A stretch of DNA of 64,000 nt from Nocardiopsis dassonvillei subsp. dassonvillei DSM 43111 (GCF_000092985.1 NC_014211.1:62001-126000), one strand, 5' to 3'. Positions 17,520 to 26,304 are shown, counted from the stretch's first letter. Notes: generated by a model from the letters alone, not told the origin. Program-made: numbers and translations.

Positions 17520-18749
17520 ATGAGCGACCCCCTCCACACCGTCACGGCGCTGCCCGAGGCGCGTCGGCCCGGCTGCCCCTTCGATCCGCCCGAGGAACTG
17601 CTCCGGGCGCGCGAGCACGGCCCCATCAGCCGCTACGCCTTCCCCGACGGCCACCAGGGCTGGCTGGTCACCGGATACGACCTGGTCCGGTCGGTCCTGG
17701 CCGACCCGCGCTTCAGCTCCCGCAAGGAGCTCATGCGCCACCACCCGCTGATCGACTACGGCGACATCGAGGTCCCTCCGGCGCCGCCCGGCGAGTTCCT
17801 CCTCATGGACGAGCCGCAGCACGGGCGCTACAGGAAACCGCTGGTGGGCAGGTTCACCGCGCGGCGGATGCGGCTGCTCACCGAGCGCGTCGAGGAGATC
17901 ACGGCCGAGCACCTGGACGCCATGGAGGCGGCCGGGCCGACGGCGGACCTGGTGACCGCGTTCGCCAAGCCCGTCCCCACCATGGTGATCTGTGAGCTGC
18001 TGGGGGTGCCGTACGAGGACCGGCGCTCCTTCCAGGAGAACATCGACAAGTTCATGAGCGGGGAGACGAGCGACGAGGACCTGACAGCGGCCTACACCGC
18101 GACCCAGCGCTACCTCGCGGAACTGGTGGCCGCCAAGCGCGCGAACCCCACCGACGACGTGCTCAGCGACCTCACCGACAGCGACCTGACCGACGAGGAG
18201 CTGAAGGGGATCAGCCTGGTCCTGCTGGCGGCCGGGTTCGACACCACAGCGAACACCCTGGCGCTGGGCGCCTTCGCACTGCTGCGCGATCCGGCGCAGC
18301 TGGCCGCGCTGCGGGACGAACCCGCGCTCGCCGACCGTGCCGTGGAGGAGCTGCTGCGGTACCTGAGCGTGGCCAAGACGTTCATGAGGACGGCGCTGGA
18401 GGACGTCGAGCTGGGCGGCCGGACCGTCGAGGCCGGTACGACGGTCATCGTGTCGCTCAACACCGCCAACCGCGATCCCGAGCGCTTCACCGATCCCCAC
18501 GTCCTCGACGTCGGCAGGCGCGAGGGCGGGCACCTGGCCTTCGGCCACGGCATCCACCAGTGCCTGGGGCAGCAGCTGGCCCGCGTCGAGATGCGGGTCG
18601 CGCTGCCCGCGCTGTTCGACCGCTTCCCCACGCTGCGCCTGGCCGTGCCGGCCGAGGAGGTCGAGGCCGGACTGCGTCCGGAGACCGCGGACCTGCACGG
18701 GCTGAAGAGCCTCCCGGTCACCTGGGACGTGTCTACGGTGACGGCGTGA
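17520..18749 (+). CDS. Cytochrome P450
   Basis: A soluble bacterial P450 (CYP105/107-like), 409 residues. The heme-thiolate Cys348 lies in FGHGIHQCLGQQLARVE, the oxygen-activation motif of helix I is AGFDTTANT around residue 238, and the helix K ExxR is in EELLRYL. It should hydroxylate a small molecule; the substrate is unknown. I start it at the ATG at 17520 after GAGGAACGGCC because the protein then begins MSDPLHTV, as these enzymes do; an in-frame ATG at 17439 with GAAGAAGAG upstream would add 27 residues. No ferredoxin or ferredoxin reductase gene lies beside it, so electrons must come from elsewhere. Its 3' end overlaps the convergent histidine kinase gene by 17 bp. Confidence 0.92.
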   Translation: MSDPLHTVTALPEARRPGCPFDPPEELLRAREHGPISRYAFPDGHQGWLVTGYDLVRSVLADPRFSSRKELMRHHPLIDYGDIEVPPAPPGEFLLMDEPQHGRYRKPLVGRFTARRMRLLTERVEEITAEHLDAMEAAGPTADLVTAFAKPVPTMVICELLGVPYEDRRSFQENIDKFMSGETSDEDLTAAYTATQRYLAELVAAKRANPTDDVLSDLTDSDLTDEELKGISLVLLAAGFDTTANTLALGAFALLRDPAQLAALRDEPALADRAVEELLRYLSVAKTFMRTALEDVELGGRTVEAGTTVIVSLNTANRDPERFTDPHVLDVGRREGGHLAFGHGIHQCLGQQLARVEMRVALPALFDRFPTLRLAVPAEEVEAGLRPETADLHGLKSLPVTWDVSTVTA

Positions 18750-19869
18750 GGTGACCGTGCGGGCGGGGGAGCGTGACCGTCACGGTCAGCCCCCCGCCCG
18801 CGCGCGGTCGCAGGTCCAGCGCGCCGCCGTGGACCTCGACCACCCGCGCGACCAGGGCCAGGCCCAGCCCGTGGCCCGGGTCGGCCCCGAACCTGCCCTG
18901 CCCGCGCAGGAAGGGTTCGTGCAGTCGGGCCACCGTCTCGGGCGTGTGGTGCGGACCGGTGTTGTCGACCCGCAGGACGGTCCCGGCGCCGGGGGCGTGA
19001 CCGGTGCTGACCGAAGCCGTCCCGTCCCGCCCCGCGTTGTGGCGCAACGCGTTCTGCACCAGGTTCTGCGTGAGCTGGGTGAGCAGTGCGGGGTCGCCGA
19101 GCGTCGGCGCCGGAGCCGACGCGAGGTACAGCCGCACCCCGCGGCGCTCGGCCTCCGCCGAGTTCTCGGCCACGACGTCGCGGACGATGTCGGCCAGGTC
19201 GACCGGCACGGAGACGGCGGTCACGGCGTTCGCGTCGGCCAGCCGCAGGAGGGCCTCGGTGAGCTCGACCGCCCGGGCGTTGGTGACGCTGAGCCGTTCG
19301 ACCAGGTGCGGGACGTCCTGCCCCTCCGGGTCGCGGCGGGCCACGTCCAGGAGGGTGGCCGTCACGGCCAGCGGGGTCCGCAGTTCGTGGGAGGCGTTGG
19401 CGGCGAAGCGCTCCTGGGTCTCGAACGCGTTCTCCAGGCGGTCGAGCATGTGGTCGAAGGCGTCGGCGAGCTGTCGGAACTCGTCGTTGCGCTCGTGCAG
19501 CCGGATGCGGTGCTCCAGCCGCCCCGAGGCGGCGATGCGCACGGCCTCGTTGATCCGGTGCAGGGGGCGCAGCACCCATCCGGCGAGGAACCACCCGCCG
19601 ACGAGTCCGATCACGGCCAACACCGCCAGGACGACCCCGGAGACCATGACGACGGCGTCGAGGATCTGCCCGCGGGTGGGGACGACCGGGCCGCCGGAGT
19701 CGCGCGGGTTGGCCGCGGTGAGCGGGTAGTCGGGGACGTAGCGCAGGACCACGTAGACCCCGGCCAGCACCGCCAGGCCCGCCGCCACGAGGAAACCGGC
19801 GTAGCTCAGGGTCAGGCGCAGGCGTGCGCTGCCCCTCCTCCCGGACGGGGCGGGGACGCGGGCGTTCAC
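18733..19869 (-). CDS. Two-component sensor histidine kinase
   Basis: A 378-residue membrane histidine kinase. The order is a first membrane segment (residues about 17-40), an extracytoplasmic loop of about 35 residues, a second segment (about 70-95), a HAMP linker, the dimerisation domain with phospho-acceptor His161 in NASHELRTPL, and the ATP-binding domain with N-box NLVQNALRHN and G-box GHGLGLALV. The GTG start at 19869 overlaps the stop of the response-regulator gene (GTGA). The small sensor loop gives no clue to the signal. The gene converges on and overlaps the P450 gene by 17 bp. Confidence 0.92.
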   Translation of the reverse strand: MNARVPAPSGRRGSARLRLTLSYAGFLVAAGLAVLAGVYVVLRYVPDYPLTAANPRDSGGPVVPTRGQILDAVVMVSGVVLAVLAVIGLVGGWFLAGWVLRPLHRINEAVRIAASGRLEHRIRLHERNDEFRQLADAFDHMLDRLENAFETQERFAANASHELRTPLAVTATLLDVARRDPEGQDVPHLVERLSVTNARAVELTEALLRLADANAVTAVSVPVDLADIVRDVVAENSAEAERRGVRLYLASAPAPTLGDPALLTQLTQNLVQNALRHNAGRDGTASVSTGHAPGAGTVLRVDNTGPHHTPETVARLHEPFLRGQGRFGADPGHGLGLALVARVVEVHGGALDLRPRAGGGLTVTVTLPRPHGHLTPSP

Positions 19870-20540
19870 CGCTCCTCCCCGGGGGCCGCGAGGCGGTACC
19901 CGGCTCCGGGGACGGTGACGATGGGGTCCGGCCTGCCCAGGGTCCTGCGCAGCTGCGACATCGTCACCCGGGGCGCGCTGGTGAACGGGTCGGCGTTCTC
20001 GTCCCAGACCTTCTCCAGCAGCGTCTCGGAGCTGACCACGCCCCCTCCCGCCCTGATGAGCAGCTCCAGGACGGCGAACTGTTTGCGGGGCAGCCTCAGA
20101 CGGCGCCCGTCCCGTTCGGCCTCCCTGCGGTACGGGTCCAGGCGCAGTCCGCCCCATTCCAGGACCGGCGGAACGGACGACGAGGGCCTCCGGGCGAGTG
20201 CGCGCAGGCGCACGACCAGTTCCTCCAGAGCGAAGGGCTTGGTGAGGTAGTCGTCGGCGCCCAGGGCGAATCCGCCCACCTTGTCCCGTAGCCGGGTCGC
20301 GGCGGTGAGCATCAGAACCCTGGTCCCGGGATGGTCGCGCACCACCGCCGCGCACACGTCGTCACCGTGGACCCCCGGGATGTCCCGGTCGAGGACGATC
20401 GCGTCGTAGTCGTTGACCGCGGCGCGCTCCAGCGCCTGGTCGCCGTCGAGGGCGATGTCGGCGGCGATGGCCTCCTGGCGCAGCCCCGCCTGGAGCGCCT
20501 CGGCCATGAAGACCTCGTCCTCGACGATCAGCACACGCAT
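19866..20540 (-). CDS. OmpR-family response regulator
   Basis: A 224-residue DNA-binding response regulator. The receiver domain has the acidic pair in VEDE, phospho-acceptor Asp51 in VLDRDIPG, the conserved Thr79 and Lys101 in LTKPF. The C-terminal half is a winged helix with PRKQFAVLELLIRAGGGVVS and the final VPGAGYRL. It is translated ahead of the overlapping histidine kinase as a two-gene operon. It may also control the divergent secreted protease gene, whose start is 180 bp away, but no repeat site is clear enough to report. Confidence 0.94.
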   Translation of the reverse strand: MRVLIVEDEVFMAEALQAGLRQEAIAADIALDGDQALERAAVNDYDAIVLDRDIPGVHGDDVCAAVVRDHPGTRVLMLTAATRLRDKVGGFALGADDYLTKPFALEELVVRLRALARRPSSSVPPVLEWGGLRLDPYRREAERDGRRLRLPRKQFAVLELLIRAGGGVVSSETLLEKVWDENADPFTSAPRVTMSQLRRTLGRPDPIVTVPGAGYRLAAPGEER

Positions 20541-20719
20541 GGTGCCCCCTCCCGCTCCGATCGCTGCCGCGTCCCGGCACGCCCCGCCGACGGCGCCGGC
20601 GTCCGCGCGACCCGGCTCCGTGGCCGTTCAGCATAGGCGGGGGCCTGTTGCGAAAACGTTGGGCGCCGGGCACGAGGACCACACATCCGCGCAACAACCG
20701 CCCTCCTACGGTCGGGCGC

Positions 20720-22264
20720 ATGCGAAGTCGTACTCTCCTGCCCGCTCTCGTCCTCGCGGTGACCGCGACCGTGGTCACCGCGGTCCCGGCGCACGCCATC
20801 GTGGGCGGGAACCCTTCAACACAGTCGTATGAGTTCATGGGCTCGTTCCAGCCTGACTACCCAGCGCCGCCGCGCCCGGACGGCCACGGGTGCGGGGTCG
20901 TCGTCCTGGCTCCCCAGTGGGTGCTGACCGCCAGCCACTGCGCGGGCAAGAACCCGACCAACGCGCGGACGGGCGTTCCGCGGGGCTGGAGCGTCCGCGT
21001 CGGGTCGCCGGACTCCGACTCCGGAGGCGAGGTGGCCGAGGTCGACCACTACTACCGGCTGGCCACGAGCGGGGACGAGGGGGGTTTCTGGGGCAGGGAC
21101 CTCGCGCTGATGCACCTGGAGCGCCCCGTCGAGGCCCAACCGTTGCCCATCGCCTCGGCCTCGCCACCGCCCGGGACACCGGTGCGGATCATGGGCTGGG
21201 GCATGACGTGCGACGACGCCGGGAACCCCGACTGCTTCCCGACACGGTTGCGGGAGGCCGACACCGTGGTGCAGCCGCCCTCGGCGTGCCTCGGCCAGGC
21301 GGTCGAGGGCGAGTTGTGCGTCGGCAGCCGGGACGGGAGCGTGGCCGCGGCCAACATGGACTCGGGCGGTCCCGCGCTGGTCCGCGAGGACGGCGCGTGG
21401 GCGCTGGCCGGGGTGGTCAGCGGTCCCAGCGGGGAGGGGGCGCCCACGCTGTTCACCGACGCCACCCGGCACACCGGGTGGATCGACGGCGTCGTCTCCG
21501 GCACCGACGTGCCCCCGGACGACGAGATCCCGGACGTGGAGGGCATGGTGGACCTCCAGGGCTGCGTGGGCTCGGTGGTGCGCACCCCGGCCTCGGAGCC
21601 GGACGCGCCGGCGCTGATGCTGACCAACGGCCACTGCGTACGGGAGGACTGGCCGGCGCCGGGGGAGGCCCTCGTGGACCGGCCCGCCGACCTGGAGGTG
21701 CCCGTGGCCGACCCCCGGGGCTATCCCCGGGTCACCGCCCGGGCCGAGCGCCTGGTGTACGCGACGATGACCGGAACCGACGTCGCGCTCTACCGCCTGG
21801 ACCGGACCTACGAGCAGTTGGCCTCCCAGGGGGCGAAGACCTTCGAACTCGGCACCACCCCCGTGCGCCCCGGCGACGAGGTGACCATGGTCTCTCCCGG
21901 CACCCGCTCGGACTGCTCCGTCGAGGCCGTGCCCGCGCACCTGCGCGAGGGCGGCTACCAACAGGACGACCCGATCCGCTACGCCTCCGGTGAGGGATGC
22001 CTCCCCTACCCCGGCATGTCCGGCTCGGTGCTGTTGGCCCCCGACGGTTCCACCGTCGTGGGCGTCCACAACACCCACAACAGGGACGGCGAGGAGTGCA
22101 CCGACGACAACCCCTGCGAGGTGGACGCGGACGGGAACGTGACCTTCGAGCGGGGACGCGGTTACGGCCAGCAGGTCCACACGGTCCCGGCCTGCCTGAC
22201 CGACCGTTCGGAGCTGGACCTGTCACGCCGGGGCTGCTCCCTCACCGGCGCCGGGTCGGCCTGA
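20720..22264 (+). CDS. Secreted tandem serine protease (trypsin-like domain plus second protease domain)
   Basis: A 514-residue exported protein with a signal peptide (residues 1-26, ending PAHA). The mature protein starts IVGG, the classic activation end of trypsin-like proteases. The first domain has the full triad: His73 (TASHC), Asp127 (GRDLALMHL) and Ser215 (DSGGP). A second, V8/chymotrypsin-like domain follows with its own apparent triad: His305 (LTNGHCV), Asp354 (TGTDVALYRL) and Ser434 (PGMSGSVLL). Single-domain family members are about 250 residues, so this is a duplication or fusion. The ATG at 20720 was chosen because the signal peptide starts there; the frame is open 24 codons further upstream. 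A role in degrading external protein is likely. Confidence 0.85.
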   Translation: MRSRTLLPALVLAVTATVVTAVPAHAIVGGNPSTQSYEFMGSFQPDYPAPPRPDGHGCGVVVLAPQWVLTASHCAGKNPTNARTGVPRGWSVRVGSPDSDSGGEVAEVDHYYRLATSGDEGGFWGRDLALMHLERPVEAQPLPIASASPPPGTPVRIMGWGMTCDDAGNPDCFPTRLREADTVVQPPSACLGQAVEGELCVGSRDGSVAAANMDSGGPALVREDGAWALAGVVSGPSGEGAPTLFTDATRHTGWIDGVVSGTDVPPDDEIPDVEGMVDLQGCVGSVVRTPASEPDAPALMLTNGHCVREDWPAPGEALVDRPADLEVPVADPRGYPRVTARAERLVYATMTGTDVALYRLDRTYEQLASQGAKTFELGTTPVRPGDEVTMVSPGTRSDCSVEAVPAHLREGGYQQDDPIRYASGEGCLPYPGMSGSVLLAPDGSTVVGVHNTHNRDGEECTDDNPCEVDADGNVTFERGRGYGQQVHTVPACLTDRSELDLSRRGCSLTGAGSA

Positions 22265-22351
22265 CCGTTCCGACCGGCCCGCCCGACGCTTTCGGGGCCG
22301 CGACGGGGAGCCCGTGCGCGGCCCCGGCGCGGCCCACCGCGTCCTCGTGGT

Positions 22352-22930
22352 TCACGACGCCGGGCTGTCGCCCCCGGACGCCGCCAACGACGTGATGAAG
22401 CGCTCGGCCGCGGCGTCGACCTCGGCGGAGGGGGCCAGCAGCCTCTGCAGCAACAGCCCTCGCAGGCACGAGGTCGCGATGATGCTCCGCTGCCTCGCGT
22501 CCGCCGCCGTGTGTCCGTCGCGAAGGGCGGCCGCTTCGAGGAGGGACGCCAGGTCGTCGATGTCGGCGACGAACTCATGGAAGACGTCGTGCTCGTACAC
22601 CGCGAGTCCGACCAGGTGGAAGAAGGCGCGGATCCGGTCCTCGTGCGCGTCGTTCGCGTAGAAGCTCCACACGGCCCTGCACAGGGCGGCGAACCCGAGT
22701 TCGCCGCCGGTCGCGGCGATGACGAGGTTGTCGCGGCGGCGCGCCTCCAGCAGCACGGCGCGCAGGAGTCCCGGCCGCGACCCGAAGTGGTAGGTCAGCA
22801 GCGTGTGGTGTACGCCGAGCCGCTCCGCCACCTGGCGCATCGACAGGCTCGGGCTGGGGCCGCTCCCGCCGTACTCCTCGAACAGCGCCTGCAGGAGGCG
22901 CTCCCTGCCTTCCCCGACCGGTGCCCTCAC
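22352..22930 (-). CDS. TetR-family transcriptional regulator
   Basis: A 192-residue TetR-type repressor. The N-terminal helix-turn-helix spans about residues 10-55 (LSMRQVAERLGVHHTLLTYH), with the YHF motif before the ligand-binding helical domain. I chose the GTG at 22930 because GGGAGG lies 6 bp upstream; the frame is open further but would then run through the repeated operator. Two identical 19-bp sites lie between it and the divergent genes, so it probably represses itself and the esterase operon. The effector is unknown. Confidence 0.87.
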   Translation of the reverse strand: MRAPVGEGRERLLQALFEEYGGSGPSPSLSMRQVAERLGVHHTLLTYHFGSRPGLLRAVLLEARRRDNLVIAATGGELGFAALCRAVWSFYANDAHEDRIRAFFHLVGLAVYEHDVFHEFVADIDDLASLLEAAALRDGHTAADARQRSIIATSCLRGLLLQRLLAPSAEVDAAAERFITSLAASGGDSPAS

Positions 22931-22944
22931 ACTGCCTCCCTTGA

Positions 22945-22997
22945 CGAATTCACCACTGTTGAGTACGTTACCGCACAGCGAATTCACCACTGTTGAG
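22945..22997. promoter_or_regulatory. Two 19-bp direct repeats, probable TetR binding sites
   Basis: The sequence cgaattcaccactgttgag occurs at 22945-22963 and again, unchanged, at 22979-22997. The 34-bp spacing is about three helical turns. They fill the short gap between the TetR gene and the divergent amidohydrolase remnant, the expected place for operators that control both directions. The core TTCACCACTGTTGA is only partly symmetric. Confidence 0.65.
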
Positions 22998-23030
22998 GAT
23001 GGTGGGTCGCAGTCCCGGAGAGGAGGCCCC

Positions 23031-23467
23031 GTGGCCGATGCCTGGTTCGCCGGCGGCATCGTCGCGGACGGATCGGGCGCCGACCCGACCGCGGTCGACG
23101 TGGGTGTGCGGGACCGCCTCGCCGGGTCCGTCAGCGCATGGCCTCGGCGTTGGAGGCCTCCCGTGCGGCGGGCCCGCGGATCGGCCTGGGTTCGGACCTC
23201 ATCGGGCCGAACCAGCGGCGCCGGGGCGAGGAGCTGCGGCTGCGCGCCGAGCTGGAGTCACCCATGCGGGCGCTCGTGTCGGCCACCGGCGTCAACGCCG
23301 ACATCCTCGGCCTGGGCGGGACGGTCGGGACGATCCGGGTGGGGATGCGGGCCGACATGGTCGTCTGGCGGCGGAACCCGCTCCAGGACGCGGCGGTGTT
23401 CGCCGATCCGGACACGGCCGTCCTCGTCGTGAAGGACGGCCGCATCATGAAGGGAGAAGCCCGATGA
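23031..23467 (+). pseudogene. Internally deleted amidohydrolase remnant
   Basis: The two ends of an amidohydrolase (D-aminoacylase or imidazolonepropionase-related metal-dependent hydrolase) remain while the middle is gone. The N-terminal part begins at a GTG with GAGAGGAGG upstream and reads VADAWFAGGIVADGSGADP, the usual first strand of the family. From about 23130 a different frame reads IGLGSDLIGPNQRRRGEELR (a metal-site Asp in GSDL) and continues to a normal C-terminus ending KDGRIMKGEAR. Intact members have about 400-450 residues; about 300 are missing and the join is out of frame. The last codons overlap the esterase start (ATGA), so the old operon structure is still visible. Confidence 0.75.
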
Positions 23468-24333
23468 GCGGGATACTGCACGGCTGCCTGCCGGACACGG
23501 AGTACCTGGAGACCACCGCGCGGTCGGGGCGCCGCTACGGCGTCTGGGTGACCACACCCCCCGGTTACGCGGACTCCGCGGACCACCTGCCGCTGATCTA
23601 CGTGTTGGACGGCAACTGGACGGTCGGCCTCACCGCGCCCCTCATCGTCACCCAGGCGGACCCCTACCTGACGATCGCCCCCTACATCCAGGTCAGCGTC
23701 GGGTACGCCGGTGAGGAGGCCGCGGGCTGGGCGCACATCCGCAACCGCGACCTCGTGCCGCCGGGCGAACCCGTCGGTGACGACATGCTGGCCACCCTCG
23801 CGGCGGCCCGCGAGTCGGGTGCGATGACCCGGGAGCAGGTCGACGCCTACCTCGCGGAGCTGCGGGAAACCCGGGCCGACGCCTTCCTCGACTTCCTGAC
23901 CGGCGAACTCCACCCCCACCTGCGGTCGAAGCTGCGTGTCAGCGAGTCCGGGCACGGCCTCTTCGGCTACTCCTACGGAGGCCTCTTCGCCCTCTACGCG
24001 TGGCTGCGCGGGACAGGACCCTTCGCGAGCGTCGGTGCGGGCAGCCCCGGTGTGGCCAGTGCGGACAGCCGGATCCTCACCCTCGTCGAAGCCCTGCCGG
24101 AACCCGGCGAGGACGCGGCCGCTCCACGGCTGCACATCACGCTGAACGAAGCCGAGCTGCTGGGGGACATTCCGTTCTACCGCGGGATGGCCCGTAACGT
24201 CCTGACGACGGTGGAACAGTTGCACGCCAAGGGGCGGTCGGAGCGGATCTCGCACGTGTTGTTGCGGGAGACGCACGTCACCGGGCTACAGGCGTCGTTC
24301 CTGAGCTACCTGAAGGCGTGCCACACGCGCTAG
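23464..24333 (+). CDS. Alpha/beta-hydrolase, esterase D (IroE/Fes-like) family
   Basis: A 289-residue esterase of the putative-esterase/enterochelin-esterase-like family. The nucleophile is Ser170 in FGYSYGGLF, and the catalytic His is probably His271 in RETHVTG. LIYVLDGNW near residue 45 is the oxyanion-side strand. No signal peptide is seen, so it should be cytoplasmic. Its ATG overlaps the stop of the broken amidohydrolase reading frame, so its translation may depend on ribosomes finishing that remnant or on independent initiation. The TetR regulator with its repeated sites probably controls it. Substrate unknown. Confidence 0.82.
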   Translation: MSGILHGCLPDTEYLETTARSGRRYGVWVTTPPGYADSADHLPLIYVLDGNWTVGLTAPLIVTQADPYLTIAPYIQVSVGYAGEEAAGWAHIRNRDLVPPGEPVGDDMLATLAAARESGAMTREQVDAYLAELRETRADAFLDFLTGELHPHLRSKLRVSESGHGLFGYSYGGLFALYAWLRGTGPFASVGAGSPGVASADSRILTLVEALPEPGEDAAAPRLHITLNEAELLGDIPFYRGMARNVLTTVEQLHAKGRSERISHVLLRETHVTGLQASFLSYLKACHTR

Positions 24334-24657
24334 CCGACGCTGCTCCCCGCCGACCGTGCGGCGGGAGCGCGTCACCGTCCCCCCGCCCCGCCCCGTCCGT
24401 CCTGGGAGGCGACACAGGACCCGCGTCCGTCTCCGCCGCGAACGGCCCATGGCGGGCGGGACGCGGGGCGGGCGACCCGACCATCGTTCGGGCCGTCCCG
24501 CGCACAATGGTCCACCGCGCCCGGCGGCGGTGTTGTGCGTGGGACGGGTGACGACCGCGCCACGCGCTTCCGGGCGTGCGGACCCACGCCGCCGAGCAGG
24601 TGGCGTCCCCCTTCGGACGATCCACTCCGGTCGCACCCCCGTCGCGGCCCGGGCATG
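24334..24657. other. 324-bp stretch without a gene
   Basis: This lies between the esterase stop and the tRNA-Leu terminator. Short open frames exist on both strands but none has a start with a ribosome site or recognisable protein. I see nothing in it. Confidence 0.6.
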
Positions 24658-24684
24658 AAAAAAAGGCCCTGCGAGCAGGGCCTT
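24658..24684 (-). terminator. Intrinsic terminator of tRNA-Leu
   Basis: On the minus strand a perfect 9-bp stem (24676-24684 with 24663-24671) closes a 4-base loop and is followed by seven U residues (24658-24664 as A on the plus strand). It stands 7 bp after the tRNA 3' end. Confidence 0.9.
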
Positions 24685-24690
24685 CGTTTG

Positions 24691-24775
24691 TGTCCGAGGG
24701 GGGACTTGAACCCCCACAGCCTTAACGGCCACTAGCACCTCAAGCTAGCGCGTCTACCTATTCCGCCACCCGGAC
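24691..24775 (-). tRNA. tRNA-Leu (anticodon GAG)
   Basis: An 85-base class II tRNA. The acceptor arms GTCCGGG and CTCGGAC pair with one G-U wobble, the discriminator base is A (24691), and no CCA is encoded. The anticodon arm CTAGC-TTGAGGT-GCTAG gives anticodon GAG. A long variable arm and the T arm GGGGG-TTCAAGT-CCCCC are present. It reads CUC and CUU leucine codons. Confidence 0.96.
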
Positions 24776-24919
24776 CGGGTGTGCTCGGCGCTCCCGCGCC
24801 GGACACGTCAACCATAGCAAAGGTCGAACACCGCGCGAACCATGTTTTCCGCCGGTGGAAGACATGGCAGGGTCGGTGGAACAGTAGGGCGACAAGGTGC
24901 GGCTGGACGGGAGCGTCAG

Positions 24920-26242
24920 ATGGCGGAGCCAGGCAGGGAACTGAGCGCGGCCGAGGTCGAGGTGGTCGACCTGTGCCGGGAGCTCATCGAGTTCGACACC
25001 TCCAACTACGGCGACCACTCGGGACCCGGGGAGCGCAAGGCGGCCGAGTACGTGGCGGCCAAGCTCGACGAGGTCGGCGTCGAGTCGAGGATCTACGAGA
25101 AGCACCCGGGGCGCAGCAACGTCGTGGCCCGGATCACGGGGGAGGACTCCAGTCGTCCCCCGCTGCTCATCCACGGCCACCTCGACGTCGTTCCGGCGGC
25201 CCCGGAGGACTGGACCCACCACCCCTTCGCGGGCGAGGTCGCCGACGACTGCGTGTGGGGCCGCGGCGCGGTCGACATGAAGGACATGAACGCGATGGTC
25301 CTGGCGATGCTGCGCCAGCGCCTGCGCGAGGGCCGCCGTCCCCCGCGCGACATCGTGCTGGCCTTCCTCGCCGACGAGGAGGCCGGGGGCACCTGGGGCG
25401 CCCAGTACCTGGTCGACGAGCACCCCGACCTGTTCGCCGACTGCGACTCGGCGATCAGCGAGGTCGGCGGCTTCTCGTTCACGGTCAAGGAGAACCGGCG
25501 CCTCTACCTCATCGAGACCGCCGAGAAGGGCATCGCCTGGATGAAGCTGACCGCGCGCGGCACCGCCGGGCACGGTTCGATGGTCAACACCGACAACGCC
25601 GTCACCGAACTGGCGGCGGCCGTCGCCCGCCTGGGCGAGCACCGGTTCCCCGTCCAGCTCACACCGACCGTGCGGACCTTCCTGGAGGAGATCTGCGAGG
25701 AGTTCGGCATCCCCTTCGACGAAGGGGACGTGGACGCCACGGTCGCCCGCCTGGGCCCCATCGCGCGCATGATCGGCGCTACCCTGCGCAACACCCTCAA
25801 CCCCACGGTCCTGGGCGGCGGCTACAAGGCCAACGTCATCCCGGGCGAGGCCACCGCCCAGGTGGACGGCCGCTTCCTGCCGGGCACCGAGGACGCGTAC
25901 TTCGCCGAGATCGACCGGCTGCTGGGCCCCAAGGTCAGCCGCGAGTTCATCCACCACCTGCCCGCCGTGGAGACCTCCTTCGACGGCGGCCTGGTCAGCG
26001 CCATGTCGGAGTCGCTGCTGGCCGAGGACCCCGGCGCCAAGGCCGTCCCCTACTGCCTCTCCGGGGGGACGGACGCCAAGAGCTTCTCGCGGCTCGGGGT
26101 GCGCAACTACGGTTTCGCCCCCCTCCAGCTGCCCCCCGAGCTGGACTTCGCGGGCATGTTCCACGGGGTGGACGAGCGCGTCCCGATCGAGGGCCTCCGG
26201 TTCGGGGTCCGCGTCCTGGACCGTTTCGTCGGGTTGAGCTGA
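24920..26242 (+). CDS. M20/M25/M40 family metallopeptidase
   Basis: A 440-residue zinc exopeptidase or amidohydrolase of the ArgE/DapE/CPG2 family, cytoplasmic. The first metal ligand is in LIHGHLDVVPAA, the bridging Asp in WGRGAVDMKDMNAMV, the general base and ligand Glu-Glu in FLADEEAGGTWG, and the dimerisation domain begins near GTAGHGSMVN. The ATG at 24920 follows ACGGGAGCGTCAG; an open extension to 24842 has no good ribosome site. It is next to the chaplin genes. A perfect hairpin terminator follows at 26273. The physiological substrate is unknown. Confidence 0.88.
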   Translation: MAEPGRELSAAEVEVVDLCRELIEFDTSNYGDHSGPGERKAAEYVAAKLDEVGVESRIYEKHPGRSNVVARITGEDSSRPPLLIHGHLDVVPAAPEDWTHHPFAGEVADDCVWGRGAVDMKDMNAMVLAMLRQRLREGRRPPRDIVLAFLADEEAGGTWGAQYLVDEHPDLFADCDSAISEVGGFSFTVKENRRLYLIETAEKGIAWMKLTARGTAGHGSMVNTDNAVTELAAAVARLGEHRFPVQLTPTVRTFLEEICEEFGIPFDEGDVDATVARLGPIARMIGATLRNTLNPTVLGGGYKANVIPGEATAQVDGRFLPGTEDAYFAEIDRLLGPKVSREFIHHLPAVETSFDGGLVSAMSESLLAEDPGAKAVPYCLSGGTDAKSFSRLGVRNYGFAPLQLPPELDFAGMFHGVDERVPIEGLRFGVRVLDRFVGLS

Positions 26243-26272
26243 CCCCGGGCGCTTTGCGCCGTCCCCTCAGCC

Positions 26273-26304
26273 GAACCGCGCCGAGAACTTTTTCGGCGCG
26301 GTTC
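26273..26304 (+). terminator. Hairpin terminator after the M20 peptidase
   Basis: A perfect 12-bp stem (26273-26284 with 26293-26304) closes a loop of eight bases that includes TTTT. There is no long U tract, as is common in GC-rich actinomycetes. Confidence 0.75.

Noticed and set aside
24334..24657. Possible small gene between the esterase and tRNA-Leu
   Set aside because: Several 60-115-codon frames overlap on both strands, none with a ribosome site, codon pattern or recognisable protein.
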